Shown: positions 29,701 to 37,800 of the stretch, in pieces | How the letters are laid out: each line of letters starts with the position of its first letter | Position numbering within the stretch: the stretch's first letter is position 1 | NCBI GenBank assembly: GCA_020639095.1 | Contig: JACKHH010000009.1 | Coordinates: forward strand, 52,556-116,555 | Direction: 5' to 3' | Length of the DNA stretch: 64,000 bases | From: Phycisphaerales bacterium | Lineage (GTDB): Bacteria > Planctomycetota > Phycisphaerae > UBA1845 | Notes under the pieces: model-generated | What the model was told of the DNA's origin: nothing | The model's database searches: none | The model's input: the letters and a program-made list of their open reading frames with translations, nothing else | Program-made: the position numbers and the translations under genes

Positions 29701-30763
29701 GAGCAAGATTGTCGAAAGTCGCTTGCTGCGATTCGACGCGCTTGATCACCATTTCGATATTGTTGCCTTGACCGCAGTTGCCCAATTCTCGATCGATGCA
29801 ACCATTCGTCGGGTTAACCGTGTCGCTCCCATCCGGGAAGATCGCTCCGCTGGTGTTGATGTTCGCCGTCGGAAACATCTCGACATCGTCAACCGCAATG
29901 ATCGGGAAGAAGTTCGGCGGTGTCCCCACAAAGAGCGGAATCGGCGGCGCAATGGTGGGCACGAAACTCGCGTCGTGGTCCACTTCAATATCATTGGGTT
30001 CGCGATCAACCGGATCGTATTGCGACAAATCGGCGCACAACTGAAGATCAACGAAGTAAGCCTCTGACCCCTGGTCGCTGAGCGCGAGCGGACTCACCTC
30101 GAAACAGGCTTTGCCGTTGTCATCCGCGTCGAACTGCACCGGCGCAACGCCGGGCGTGTTCGCCGTCGGACCATCGAAGTCCGAGATATCCCAAGCGATA
30201 TAGAGGAAACTATTGTCGACCAGCGGGTCGGGGTCGGTGTCGGGAACGAAGAGAATAAGGGAATGTCCAATGTTGAAGCCATTGGGTTCCAACGTATCGA
30301 GCGGCTGTTCGTTGTCGCCCAGCGGCCCCGGATCAAAACCGGTCACATCGGGAATGTGGTCAACGAAGTTGGTCGCGCCGGCAGCCAGCGCATCCGACAC
30401 GTCACCGTCTAGGTAAATGCCAAGATCGCAAAGATGCCGATCAACCGGGTCGCTCAACAGATTGCAACCGCCCGCCGCCATGTCGAGCTTGATGCGCCAG
30501 GGGCAATCATCCTCCGTGCGCGATACGCAACCCGTCGTGTTGCAGTCCGTTCCAGGCAGCACGCCGAGACGAACCGAATCGAGCAGGTTAAACCACTCCT
30601 CAAGTAGCGGCGTAACGACAAGCTGCGCAACAGGCGGCTCGGCGTACCGCTTGAGTCGCGACTGCGCTCCATTTTCGTCAGCCACACCGTGGTCGACGAG
30701 AATCATTGGCGCAAGCACACATACCAACCCGAAAATCAACCACTTAGGTGACTGGGTTTTCAT
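17783..30763 (-). CDS. Giant secreted cysteine-rich DUF11-type repeat protein (4326 aa)
   Basis: Signal peptide at residues 1-28 (MKTQSPKWLIFGLVCVLAPM). The N-terminal domain (about 35-400) includes NSFLYIAWDISDFD and calcium-like acidic loops. A cysteine motif (CDDGLFCNGLETC) lies near 590. Tandem modules then run from about 660 to 3910, each combining a DUF11-like beta-sandwich (GFRVQVTNTGEVSLPRITLTD) with Cys pairs. A C-terminal domain (about 3910-4326) has no PEP-CTERM tail or dockerin. Residues about 1024-1809 and 2567-3352 are almost identical, 1543 residues apart. GGGGAG precedes ATG 30763. The frame is uninterrupted over 13 kb, so it is under selection. It is probably an extracellular or surface fibre held by disulfides. 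A 3519-residue paralogue lies at 34.8 kb. Confidence 0.88.
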   Translation of the reverse strand: MKTQSPKWLIFGLVCVLAPMILVDHGVADENGAQSRLKRYAEPPVAQLVVTPLLEEWFNLLDSVRLGVLPGTDCNTTGCVSRTEDDCPWRIKLDMAAGGCNLLSDPVDRHLCDLGIYLDGDVSDALAAGATNFVDHIPDVTGFDPGPLGDNEQPLDTLEPNGFNIGHSLILFVPDTDPDPLVDNSFLYIAWDISDFDGPTANTPGVAPVQFDADDNGKACFEVSPLALSDQGSEAYFVDLQLCADLSQYDPVDREPNDIEVDHDASFVPTIAPPIPLFVGTPPNFFPIIAVDDVEMFPTANINTSGAIFPDGSDTVNPTNGCIDRELGNCGQGNNIEMVIKRVESQQATFDNLAPRIIRYGLAQLVARTGSRADADLGDEEIASIPVRTSLPGIEVHKRVRCADSGDTELSTNAVALLGSTLGFEIVIENTGNETLQVTVTDVMQDFGSQAAGVICEPLCGSLAATLVRDGTSNGITAANAGGFGLNSLFFFDSCAAPDTGFLGAVRNGTPIDLGEMLGIAVMRIAGSCELIEGDVLRLTYLAVPTATDEVEFCADRVPVDCANSVSVSAHFDPPPVITEGNACTSGFQCDDGLFCNGLETCNGSGICVAGTPPCAVDVNCNELSDSCGLAVEDVADVRDTFNESAPGNGDDNSVTIDLLCREFNFLKEVGFPGFAPNTGNTGINALRVPNVPDGGFVDVEYRYSGSNTGEVTEDITITDEYLCADIIAAGASTVTCPICDNGGSVTIQDVAPGADYSTSCVVRFNDQSSLRMLIESDQGRVDCTDSDFDRYRNCASASSVPDLSSTPDICDATQPILADSFATIENRECVLAVVKEVRCLPDCTSSPDPGTPWVTDPDVLDVAGDACVQYRITVTNVSTVGLDAGTNGVSICALRITDDMMGSNAFASGPDNVVVQSPATCPDFVSNFNWEGVPVECELSPSLNELEQFVVLFEARLNSPAALDFSVDPRNYVRVEGIPDNECDGPSLFFSCDDVSSIGIDTRECDLELTKDVTCGDPRAAFAMFDPDLVDTLPGSTVGFRVQVTNTGEVSLPRITLTDVLDCDLWFIAGSVVADIDGADVTSCVCPGGVCNTTSDLNGLKDLAACVADGVPTNGVLTITFKTKVPDDFNTPGTTIDCTNTMTVQPETDVCADSASNPCPELTDDASINVDVPDVICEETICADVDTDGVCDAEYAPTNGLQLMCDVEFPIVLDYTFEISNTGEVPFASADACKDGFVSSALAAGIIVGPCDLCSGACDGVDDDCAVTGAIDTNGSVIATCELFVPDATAWQLFAEGDGGDPYCNTNSVEVTGNVDTTGYCAEGADTTATSSCDAEVCISPPCNLEVEKTFRCVDGCTDRTPVGADTNALPALPGATVEFEIATVNAGTNGDPAICSVQISDTLSGAFTPCSDFCVAELVTSGGTLACSLPGNALPIDGSPLEIDLASACGTDIAPGDVFRVRCAGEIPDGAAGMITNSVTVEGAPNCPDTGAVYCCEDSDAAVVNIDSCGFTVEKDVTCDDPRDPGATFDPDIVDALPGSTIGFRIVVTNTGDVALPRVDLTDALDCDTWFLADTVVADIDGTDATNCVCSGGACTAVTDLNGLKDLTACVPGGIPVGGELTITFKVKVPANFNTPGIAQDCENTITVEGFTDVCSDPLSNACPIDMDTAGINVLVPEIDCATQVCADINNDGDCDDAATNGFPGDVPFNGDIEMPCDVNDAYPIRLIYKFQVNNPGETPVVNAQSCNPGLVADAIAAGLTVDPSCALCDGGGCDGVDDDCANLGTIPAGGMAMATCDIIVPDLAAWQDFASRDADGDDDCYDVEMEATADVDTSGLCSDAADTQLVDSCGVQTCIQPPCVLDVSKDFYCIESCDDRTPVPASSDPLNVLPGAAIMFEIVAHNDGVAGDPSICSLQFSDVLTGPFTPCPDFCTAELVTLGGTLPCTLPANFLPIDGTTVGFDTFAECGAVMEAGDELVIRCAGIVPDSATGSDELINDLVVQGSPECNPDTATYCCDADTNAMVEVDTCAFELTKEVTCGDPRDPLALFDPDLVDALPGSTVGFRVQVTNTGEVPLTRVNLTDVLDCDTWFLPGTVVADIDGSDVTSCVCSGGSCNSIADLNGLKEFATCTPDAIPVNGVLTITFKVKVPDDFNTPGTAVDCTNEITVQPETDVCADSANNPCPIDMDTAGINVEVPEIDCATQVCADINNDGDCDDAASNGLPADVPFNGDIEMPCDVNQAYPIRLIYKFQVNNPGETPVVNAQSCVPDFVSNALAAGLTVDPSCALCNGACDGAMDDCVEFGTIPAGGMAMATCDIIVPSRDAWEDFAALDADGDDNCFNVDTETSADVDTTGLCDDVSDTQLFDTCGVQTCIQPPCVLDVSKDFYCIDSCTDRTPLPGGNDPLDVLPGAAVAFEIVAQNTGTNGDPSICSLSFSDTLSGPFVPCADFCTLQLINGTTNPTCTLPGPLPIDGTPLDIDVLAACGEVILPGNDLVLRCAGIVPASATSADELFNDLTVLGSPECDPTNATFCCDADTNAMVEVNTCALELTKDVTCGDPRDVSAMFDPDLVDTLPGSTVGFRVQVTNTGEVSLPRITLTDVLDCDLWFIAGSVVADIDGADVTSCVCPGGVCNTTSDLNGLKDLAACVADGVPTNGVLTITFKTKVPDDFNTPGTTIDCTNTMTVQPETDVCADSASNPCPELTDDASINVDVPDVICEETICADVDTDGVCDAEYAPTNGLQLMCDVEFPIVLDYTFEISNTGEVPFASADACKDGFVSSALAAGIIVGPCDLCSGACDGVDDDCAVTGAIDTNGSVIATCELFVPDATAWQLFAEGDGGDPYCNTNSVEVTGNVDTTGYCAEGADTTATSSCDAEVCISPPCNLEVEKTFRCVDGCTDRTPVGADTNALPALPGATVEFEIATVNAGTNGDPAICSVQISDTLSGAFTPCSDFCVAELVTSGGTLACSLPGNALPIDGSPLEIDLASACGTDIAPGDVFRVRCAGEIPDGAAGMITNSVTVEGAPNCPDTGAVYCCEDSDAAVVNIDSCGFTVEKDVTCDDPRDPGATFDPDIVDALPGSTIGFRIVVTNTGDVALPRVDLTDALDCDTWFLADTVVADIDGTDATNCVCSGGACTAVTDLNGLKDLTACVPGGIPVGGELTITFKVKVPANFNTPGIAQDCENTITVEGFTDVCSDPLSNACPIDMDTAGINVLVPEIDCATQVCADINNDGDCDDAATNGFPGDVPFNGDIEMPCDVNDAYPIRLIYKFQVNNPGETPVVNAQSCNPGLVADAIAAGLTVDPSCALCDGGGCDGVDDDCANLGTIPAGGMAMATCDIIVPDLAAWEAFANDGYCREVDTETTAEVDTSGLCSDSADTDLMSTCGVRACIQPPCTLEVTKEVRCIESCDDRAAVDLNTNALIALPGAAVEFEIVAQNTGTNGDPSICSLRFSDALTGPITPCPNFCVVEVANDSGTTTCPVSPDFLPVDGTPVELNLQASCGVDLEPGDRVTLRCAATVDPNASSGDAIENNLLVEGASDCPTGGDAIFCCEDTDTTGIEVNTCAFELSKQATCDDPANPLAEYFDHVDAFAASTVGFRIQVTNTGDVPMNSVQISESLSCASWFIPGSVTADIDGADVTSCICPVGGCTTVADLNGLKDLAMCTPDAIPTNGVLSIKFEVQVPDNFNAPGTPLDCTNDVTVSPHTPICSSPTDNPCGEESDEATINVNIPSFDCDKSIAADYGDDATFEVPPAANATNVTIPNGAAYPIRLRYQFELNNTGDSDLPNAKICDDHLVADALAAGIAVEACALCTGACDGVNDTCIDFGTVLPGATASATCDLVVTSQSDLEALGALNPYGDPQSYINRATASADVDTTGMCGAPPDVNDGECEARLNLPEPPLPPPCFPTTKANFTVWNQNEVKFTGMHRCVEFWDQQPFALYATLGVPNHFLIGNLQTQKGKAQIDGIASQVCDVDVDPANGPVGNDPRDILSVQTPLVGVAHKRLSFSTQKVALAGMPLVGMGKEEGYVRYDLGVDGGTERPDVVEYDADSRIPVTPAEEVDDALARVVPAGAPRANTSQKGSLLVFPKVELRWQEVTAGVWQLTQDTFIELTNDYPAPVNVQMYFVNGDKPLDLDTNSLERAHLGCNWGDVQISLTASEPTYWSAANGLPKGVSPFTVLDPGNPPGRPAMDGTTDRVLRGYILAWAVRYVNVGGHVEQHEIAWDHLSGRVTVVDYAIGDAWEYTPWAFQVVSAPNGSEPDGHPGMLLLDGIEYEAVPDVLLLDFYTSGSTAFSSNTVTISTETDLTLIPLLQDVRKR
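20708..23066 (-). repeat. Long direct repeat, copy 2, inside giant gene
   Basis: This 2.36-kb segment matches 25337-27695 with an offset of exactly 4629 bases. Base-level identity looks complete except for a handful of substitutions within the first 110 bases (20765-20815). It ends abruptly after the codons for the start of a module (GATCGAACATCGC). The offset is a multiple of three, so the reading frame is kept. Confidence 0.93.
25337..27695 (-). repeat. Long direct repeat, copy 1, inside giant gene
   Basis: This is the partner of 20708-23066. The block between the two copies (23067-25336) encodes a homologous but clearly diverged module, so the pattern is A-B-A'. This fits either a recent duplication of an A-B unit followed by loss or divergence of the second B, or gene conversion between two A modules. 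Confidence 0.93.
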
Positions 30764-32174
30764 TGTGGTTCGTCTCCCCTTCAGTCGTCTCTCGGACGTC
30801 GCTGTTGTTCGGTTCGCCCGCCGGTGAGCGGAGGTGGCGGGATTGCGAATCTCCTAATCGCAGACGGCACAGCGCGCGCGAGCCCTGCGCGCCCCCGTGA
30901 CTGTTGCAGTGCCGACCCCGACCCGAATATCAGGTCCAGCAATTCAGACCATTGGACATGAGACTTGAAACGGCCGTGCCCCTCCAACAGCCATCGCATC
31001 TTCCCAAGCCGTCACAGACCGACTGCGCAAGTTGTCTCTGCGAAATCCACTACGCGCGGCCCAATGACGCCAATCGAGCGAAGTCAGGAAAGATACGCAA
31101 GCGAGACAGAGACAATCCCCACACCTGTCGCTTGTCCATCGTATCTGGCCCGACGAATCACTACGACCTGCTTTAGCGTGTTCTTCTAATCTATTTCGTA
31201 TGCCGGTTCAAGTGTTTCAGCTCTGACGTAAAGGTGGACGCGGATTGTCACAATGCGCGCTTGAGGCGTCGCCGGATTACCCAACGTGACCAGACGCGCG
31301 GTGCACTGTCGCAAATTCAGGCAGTCTGGGAATACTGGGAAGACATTGACGACCACAACGAATGAATCAACGGCCACCACGATGACACGCCAAGTTTAAG
31401 GTGAGCAGTGGACACAGTTCGCGAAGTCTGAATCGACCGGGCGAACAGGAATTACAGCCACAGGTTGCGCCATTTTAATATTGTAACTTCCTGTAGACTT
31501 GGCACGAAACTTGACGCTATGCTTGTTGCAACCACTGCGGGGGCTGGAAGAGGGTCTCGTGTAGGGGAGAATGCCAAGCCGGATCGGCGGTAACGCCTGA
31601 AGTACTTCTGTACGCCGGATGATTGATCAAGCCATCGATGCCCCGAATGATTTGTTCACCCCGCCAAGGAGAAACTTGGACGCACTGCCTGTACTGACGC
31701 ACTGCCTGTACTGAGATCGCGGGTGACGCAGCCAAGGCCCCGAATTCAGGATCCACGCGACAATCGCACAGCGATAAGCCAGACTGAACAGGATCAGCCT
31801 GCGGAGAGGTGTCGCCAGACGCCCATAAGGCGCCCGGCAAGGAAGTCCGATAGGGTGCAGCCGCAAACGCCGGATATGCCGATATCGTCAAAACCAAACG
31901 GTCGGAAGGGTCGGAGGCATTCCCTTAGTTTGACGTGAATACATCGGAATTTTACTATTCGTACATCGTTTGGAAATTTAGGCAAACTGTGCCGTCCAGG
32001 CAGTGAGTTGGTCCGCATTCGGGGTATCGCTCCGCAGCGGAACAATTGCGCGAACTTGGCCCGCACAACTGAAACCGAGCAACAGGCCCGCCCTTGGAGG
32101 TCCGCACGATCGGTATCACGATACCGCACGTCGTGTGGGCCTTTCTGCTCACAACCAGGGGGAGGAAGGGTCTG
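30764..32174. other. 1.4-kb intergenic region, divergent promoters
   Basis: This lies between the giant minus-strand gene and the plus-strand dockerin/PKD gene. It is less GC-rich than the genes around it. I see no convincing coding sequence. Short frames at 31186-31380 and 31517-31897 on the minus strand have no recognisable domain. The sequence TTTTAATATTGTAACTTCC near 31472-31492 is the most promoter-like AT-rich part. Confidence 0.4.
31679..31712. repeat. 17-bp perfect tandem duplication
   Basis: GACGCACTGCCTGTACT occurs twice in direct succession (31679-31695 and 31696-31712). It lies in gene-free sequence. It is probably a replication-slippage product or an operator-like direct repeat, and nothing more can be said. 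Confidence 0.7.
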
Positions 32175-33884
32175 ATGGGGGGGAACTGTAGGCTCTCAAA
32201 CGCGGGCGTTGCACGTCTTCAACGCCCCCACCGGCTGATCTGCGCAATGTGCGTATTCGCCATACCGATCGGCTGGTCGAACGTAGACTACGCACGCGCT
32301 TGTGACGACCCGGCAGACGTCAACTGTGACGGGTGGATCAACGCGGGCGACATTGGCATCATTGCAAGCCGCATCAACTTCGGACAATCGCAACCGAGCA
32401 ATCCGCGTGCTGACGTCGACGGTGATGGTTTCGTCAACGCCTTCGACATCGGGCTTGTCGCAAACCGAATGCACTGTTCGAACAACTCCAGCCCGAGTGC
32501 GGACGCGGGGGCGAATCAGTCAGCATCGGTCGATGAACCTGTCACGTTCGACGCGAGCGCATCTGGAGATCTGGACGGAGCGCTGGTCGACTTCCAATGG
32601 GACTTCGGCGACGGTAGCGAGGGCAACGGTGAAATCATCGAGCACTCGTACGCGCTTCCCGGCATTTACGACGTCGAGTTGATCGTCACTGACGCATGCG
32701 GCGAAACCGCAACGAGCTCGGCCACCGTGGACGTGCAGGGCGAGCAGGGCCTTTCGGCGAATTTCGTTGTCGACAACAACCCTGCCGATCTGAAGACGCC
32801 CCTCTCATTCCGCGCATTGGCGCCGGAAGGCATGGTCATCGCGTTCCTTTGGTCGTTCGGTGACGGCTCGACCGGCTATGGTGCGCAAGTCACGCATGCC
32901 TATGACAATGCCGGCACCTATCCCGTCGAATTGACGGTCATCGCGAATGACGGTTCCGTCCTGGTCAACAGCGACGAAGTGACGATCAATGCGGGCCTGA
33001 CGCTTCTCAGCGTCGCGGCTGGTAGCGCCGTCAACATGCCGCGCGGTTTTGCCGTGGTTGGCGATGTGGTGTGGTCAGCGGGTGACGTGCAGTCGATCGC
33101 AACTGCAAATGTTGGCGACGTGATGGCGCCCGCGGTTTCAAATTCCGCTTCGCTCTATGGTGCGCCCTGGCATCTCGACGCCAATGAATCGGTCGTCGCC
33201 GTCGCGGCTGCTTGGAACGGGTTGTACCTGTTCGACGCCACGCGTCCAAATTACCTTTGGCCGATGGGGCATCTCGATACCTACGCACTCGACGGCAGCT
33301 ACACGTACCAAGTCGCGATTCAGGGCGACTACGTCTTTGCCGCGTGCGATGACGCGATGAAGGTCATCGATATTTCTGATCCCGCACATCCGGTGCAAGT
33401 TGGGGCGTGGGAGAGCGACGGCGTGATTGGACAGGTCGATCTGATTGGTGATCGCGCCTACGTCTACGACGCGATCCTTGGCGGCTATCACATACTTGAC
33501 GTTTCGTCGCCTACGTCGCCGGTCGAGGTCGCCAGCTTCGCGACGCGCGATACGCCGACCGATACCGCAGTCGAAGGCAACCTCCTGGCTGTTGCCGTTG
33601 GCCGCGAAGGTGTCCAGTTCTTTGACATCACCGATATCGATGCTCCGGTCGAGTTGTCATACCGGGATTACACCGGTGAAGGTGCGATGGGGGTCGCGCT
33701 GCACGGAACCCACGCGTACGTCGCCAATGGTTCGCGTATCGACGATTTGAACATCGCTGATCCCGCGAATCCCTGGTTGATTCAGAAGGTCGGAACCGGG
33801 CTGTTGACCTACCGCCTGGAGTATCGAGGCGACTTCCTGTACGCCAGCTTGGCGCAGCGCGTCGTCGCGATTCTCGAACCGTAG
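32175..33884 (+). CDS. Secreted dockerin / PKD / LVIVD beta-propeller protein
   Basis: A 569-residue protein. The signal region is residues 1-40, with the hydrophobic part LICAMCVFAIPIGW and a possible cleavage after DYARA. An N-terminal dockerin follows: DVNCDGWINAGDIGIIASRI and DVDGDGFVNAFDIGLVANRM. Two PKD domains (WDFGDGSEGNGEIIEHSYA near 145-175 and WSFGDGSTGYGAQVTHAYD near 230-260) come next, then a C-terminal repeat set of LVIVD type (MKVIDISDPAHPVQVGAWE, YHILDVSSPTSPVEVASF, VQFFDITDIDAPVELSY) forming a beta-propeller. The start at ATG 32175 was chosen for the strong ribosome site GGAGGAAGGG just upstream. It is an extracellular, probably binding or structural protein. Two hairpins follow the stop. 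Confidence 0.86.
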   Translation: MGGNCRLSNAGVARLQRPHRLICAMCVFAIPIGWSNVDYARACDDPADVNCDGWINAGDIGIIASRINFGQSQPSNPRADVDGDGFVNAFDIGLVANRMHCSNNSSPSADAGANQSASVDEPVTFDASASGDLDGALVDFQWDFGDGSEGNGEIIEHSYALPGIYDVELIVTDACGETATSSATVDVQGEQGLSANFVVDNNPADLKTPLSFRALAPEGMVIAFLWSFGDGSTGYGAQVTHAYDNAGTYPVELTVIANDGSVLVNSDEVTINAGLTLLSVAAGSAVNMPRGFAVVGDVVWSAGDVQSIATANVGDVMAPAVSNSASLYGAPWHLDANESVVAVAAAWNGLYLFDATRPNYLWPMGHLDTYALDGSYTYQVAIQGDYVFAACDDAMKVIDISDPAHPVQVGAWESDGVIGQVDLIGDRAYVYDAILGGYHILDVSSPTSPVEVASFATRDTPTDTAVEGNLLAVAVGREGVQFFDITDIDAPVELSYRDYTGEGAMGVALHGTHAYVANGSRIDDLNIADPANPWLIQKVGTGLLTYRLEYRGDFLYASLAQRVVAILEP

Positions 33885-33908
33885 ACCAACTGAGAACGAA
33901 CGACGCCA

Positions 33909-33983
33909 GGTTCCAACCCGTTGGAACCGATCGCAACGCAACACGGTCCGGGCTGAGTGCGGCAACGCACTTCAGCCCGGACC
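33909..33983 (+). terminator. Two hairpins after the PKD/LVIVD gene
   Basis: GGTTCCAA-CCCG-TTGGAACC at 33909-33928 is a perfect 8-bp stem. It is followed by a long stem at 33945-33983 (GGTCCGGGCTGA pairing with TTCAGCCCGGACC, one bulge), then TATTTCT. This is probably the transcription end of the gene at 32175-33884; the T-run is weak. Confidence 0.6.
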
Positions 33984-33989
33984 TATTTC

Positions 33990-34801
33990 TAGGTATGACC
34001 AACTCACGGCCCCCCATTGACGCGAACTTCAGAGTTCAGGGGCCAGAACCTTCTATACAATCGTTGCACGCGCAAATCTCTACCCATATCCACGAATGCA
34101 TTGCTACTGCAAACGCGACACAATGCACGCCGTAGGTTACGCTTGCGAAGTATGGAAAATGCCTGACTTCGCAAGGGAAGGAAATTGGGGAGGATCGATG
34201 GACCCATGCTTTAAATGCCTTAGGCAACACGTTGCAAACCGCGCAACCTTCCAAGTGCGCGCACTCTATGCAATCCGCTTGACTTAAACCCGCCGATAAC
34301 GTAATACTCGGCCCTGCAATACTTTGATGACAGCTGCGGTATTCGTCGGGCCAATGACGCCGTTCAGAGGAGGGGACGACCGGCGGCCGGAATTGTGGTC
34401 ACCCAACTCGTCAACAACCATTGGCACCGATGAGATGGAGGGTGCCGGCTGCGCGCATATCAGCAAAAGCCAGAATCTTGCCTCGAATCCGAATGCGCTT
34501 GTTAGGATAAGCAAAGATTCGGCGCTGGCACAGATTCCTCTACCTTTCCGCATTGTCGATCACTGGTCGCCGTTGTGGATGATGCCAAGTCAGCGTCACC
34601 TGCGGCCGGACCGCAAGGTTGGACAAGGAAAATCCCAAGCACAAACGTACCGGCGTCGCGGATAGGCCAGCCGCACCGGGTAGACGAGATTCGCAAGTAC
34701 AGCAGCCCGATCGGAAAAGGGGCTGTGCAACATACAAACCGAAATGCAGCGACGGTCGACAGGTCGGCGACGTCGTATGCCTGCGGCCAGGAGGATTAGT
34801 G
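33990..34801. other. Intergenic region before second giant gene
   Basis: About 810 bases without a recognisable gene. A plus-strand frame runs into the giant gene from 34619, but its translation has no signal-peptide character and the real start is fixed by AGGAGG at 34789-34794. This region must contain the promoter of the giant gene; no clear -35/-10 pair stands out. Confidence 0.4.
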
Positions 34802-37800
34802 ATGCTAAGGTCCCGTCTGCTCGTCGTCACGACAACGGCGGCTGTTGTTGGCTACGCGTTTTGCACGAGCGCAAAAGCAGCCGACTGTAACACAACGGGG
34901 TTTCAAACGTGCGGTATTCAGGAACCCGCGGACTGCCGCTGGCACGGGCACACCGGAGACTGTGAACTTCTGCCTGCCGGATCCGTTGAGCAGCATCTTT
35001 GCGAATTCGGAATCCGCCTGGACGGCAACGTTGGCGACGCGATCAAGAATGGTACGGTTATTCTTGATCAAGCACCCGACGCGGGGAACGTCTTTCCGGG
35101 CATGACCGGCTACGGCGACCAGCCGCGTGACAACGGCGACCCCAACGGTTTCAACGTTGAGCGGTCGGTATTGTTGTTCGTTCCGGACACCGATCCTCTG
35201 GCCGGAAAGGATCATGACAATAGTTTTCTGTACATCGGCTGGGACATCGCCGACTTTGACGCGGACGGCATCGCACCGACGCAGTTCGATTCCGACGATG
35301 ACGGGCGGGCGTGCATCGTTACCGGGGGTCACTCCGGAACAAGCGACGACAAATCAGAGCGCTACGACGTTGACCTGCAAATCTGCACCGATGTGGACAA
35401 CTACGATCCGCAGGTGCTCGACCCAAACAATATCGACACGGATCAGAACGTATCGCTGTCGATGCGCATCGACCCTGGACTGTTCCCCTTCCTGTATTCC
35501 GCGTCCCTGCCGGGCTCGGCGATTCCGGTTGCGGACCTGCTGACGTTCCCCACCGCGGACAACAATACTGACCGCTCGAACGGGTGCATCGATCGGGAAG
35601 TACGACTTTGCGGCGCGGGCAATGACATTGAGATGATCGTCAAGCACGTCGAGTCACAGGCGGTATTCGGTGCAAGCCCGATGGAGCGGCGTTTTGCATT
35701 GGCACAGCTCCTGGCGCGCCTGCGCGGCGCGTCCTCTGGTGACCTCGGCGATGAGGAGGTGGCCAGCGCCGTAAACTTCACCTCGCTCCCCAGCATTGAG
35801 GTTTCCAAAGAAGTGCGTTGCGCGGAAACGGGAAATCTGAACTTCGGGACAAACGCGATTGCCCTTCCCGGCTCCCTCGTCGAGATGCAGATCGTCATCG
35901 AGAACACGGGCAACCGGCGGCTGAATGACGTCATCGTGACCGACGTCATGGAGTCGGTCGGTTCACAGGCGGGCGATGTCACGGTTGAGCCGGTTTGTGA
36001 AACGCTCACCGCGATGTTGACGCGCGACGGCGCGACAACGGCAATCACGCCAGCCAACGCGGCGATCTTCGGTCTCAACGTCACATTCTTCATCGACACT
36101 TGCGTCAACCCGAACTTGGGCTTTCTCGGCGCCGTGCGCAACGATTCACCAATCGAACTCGGCGACTTGCTCGGCGCTCGCGTCTCACGCGATGACGGCG
36201 ATTGTACTCTGCTGCCGGGCGACAAGCTGGTGTTGACCTACCAGTCGCTTGCCGACGTGACGGATGAGGAGGCGTTCTGCTCCGATTTCGTTGACCAGGA
36301 TGCGCGCAATGCAATCTCCGTCAGCGGAACCCCCCCAATTCCCGTAGCGCCTTCGGTAGCCTTCAATGATCCCTGCACCTTCAGCGAGTCGTGCAACGAC
36401 GGACGTTTTTGCAACGGCGTCGAACAGTGCGTAGCCGGGTTCTGCCAAGCGGGCACGCCGCCATGCGCGGGTATCGACATTTGCGACGAGTTCTCGAACA
36501 CCTGCGGATTCGACGACGAGACCACGACATTCCGCAACGTGGCGGATGCGGAATCGACAATCGATACGCCGGCGGAATTCATCGCCGACAAGGACAACAA
36601 CGTCATCACCATCGACCTGCGCTGCCGCGGGTTTGATTTCATCAAGGAAGTCGGCTTCCCGGGTATGCCGGGTTCGTTCATGTCGGGTACGAACGGGTTG
36701 CAGCTTCCGCCGATTCCCCCCGGCTCACCGCTTGACGTTGAGTTCCGCTACTCCGGCAACAACACCGGTGAGGTTGCGGAAGCCATCACCATTTCCGACC
36801 CGCAGCTTTGCGCGGATCTTGCTGATGTCGGCGTGACCATCGTTGATTGCCCGCTGTGCGACAGCAACGGCACGTACACAGCAGTCGTTCAGCCGGGTGA
36901 CTCCTACAGCACAAGTTGCGTGGTGCGTTTCGAGAATCAGGACCAACTCACCGACTTCCTGAGTCGCGATGACAATCGTCCCGAGTGCTCCGCCGAGATG
37001 AACACGTGTTATCGCAACTGCGCGACGGCGACGGCTGACGCTTACGACCTCGGCGAAATTTGCGACGGCGCGCCGACGCTGCAAGCCGATTCGATTGCGA
37101 CCATCTGCGGCGAAACCTGCCTCGTCGATGTGATCAAGGAAGTGCGCTGCCTGCCCGATTGCGTTCCGCCGCTCGATCCCGACGCGGGCTGGGTCACCGA
37201 TCCCGACGAACTCGAAGTGCTGCCCGGTGCGTGCGTGCAGTATCGCATCACCGCGACGAACATTTCGGACGACGTTGATATCTGCGAGTTGCTCTTCGTC
37301 GATGACATGCTCAACTCGAACGCGTTCATCAGCGGGCCGGACAACGTGCAAGTGATTCCGCCCGCCTGCCCGCTGCTGCCCGGCCAGTTCAACTGGGACG
37401 GCGCGCCGGCGATGTGCGGTTTGCAGCCTGGTCAGCCGGTGCCTCCGGGCGGAACCGTTACGGTGCTGTTCGACGCGAAGCTCGCGCCCGACGTCAGCCC
37501 CGATGCGGAACTGCTCAACATCGTCAGCGTCCTTGGCGCATCGTTCTGCGACCCGACGCCGAACTTCTTCGACTGCGAGGACGTCTCAACGGTCGGACTG
37601 GACGTGCGCGAGTGCGGCATCGAGGTGACCAAGGACGTCACCTGCGACAACCCGCGCAGCCCCAACGCGGTCTTCGAGCCGGAACTGGCGGAGACGATTC
37701 CGGGCGCGACGCTCGGGTTCCGCGTGCAGGTTTGCAACGACGGCGACGTGACCGTGCCGCGTGTGGAGATCGACGACGAACTCTCCTGCTCCGATTGGTA

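Noticed and set aside
31517..31897. A 126-codon minus-strand frame in the 1.4-kb gap
   Set aside because: No signal peptide, domain or ribosome site, and overlapping frames on the other strand are equally open.
34619..34801. Upstream extension of the 3519-residue gene
   Set aside because: The extension is basic and polar, and would bury the signal peptide; AGGAGG sits seven bases before ATG 34802.
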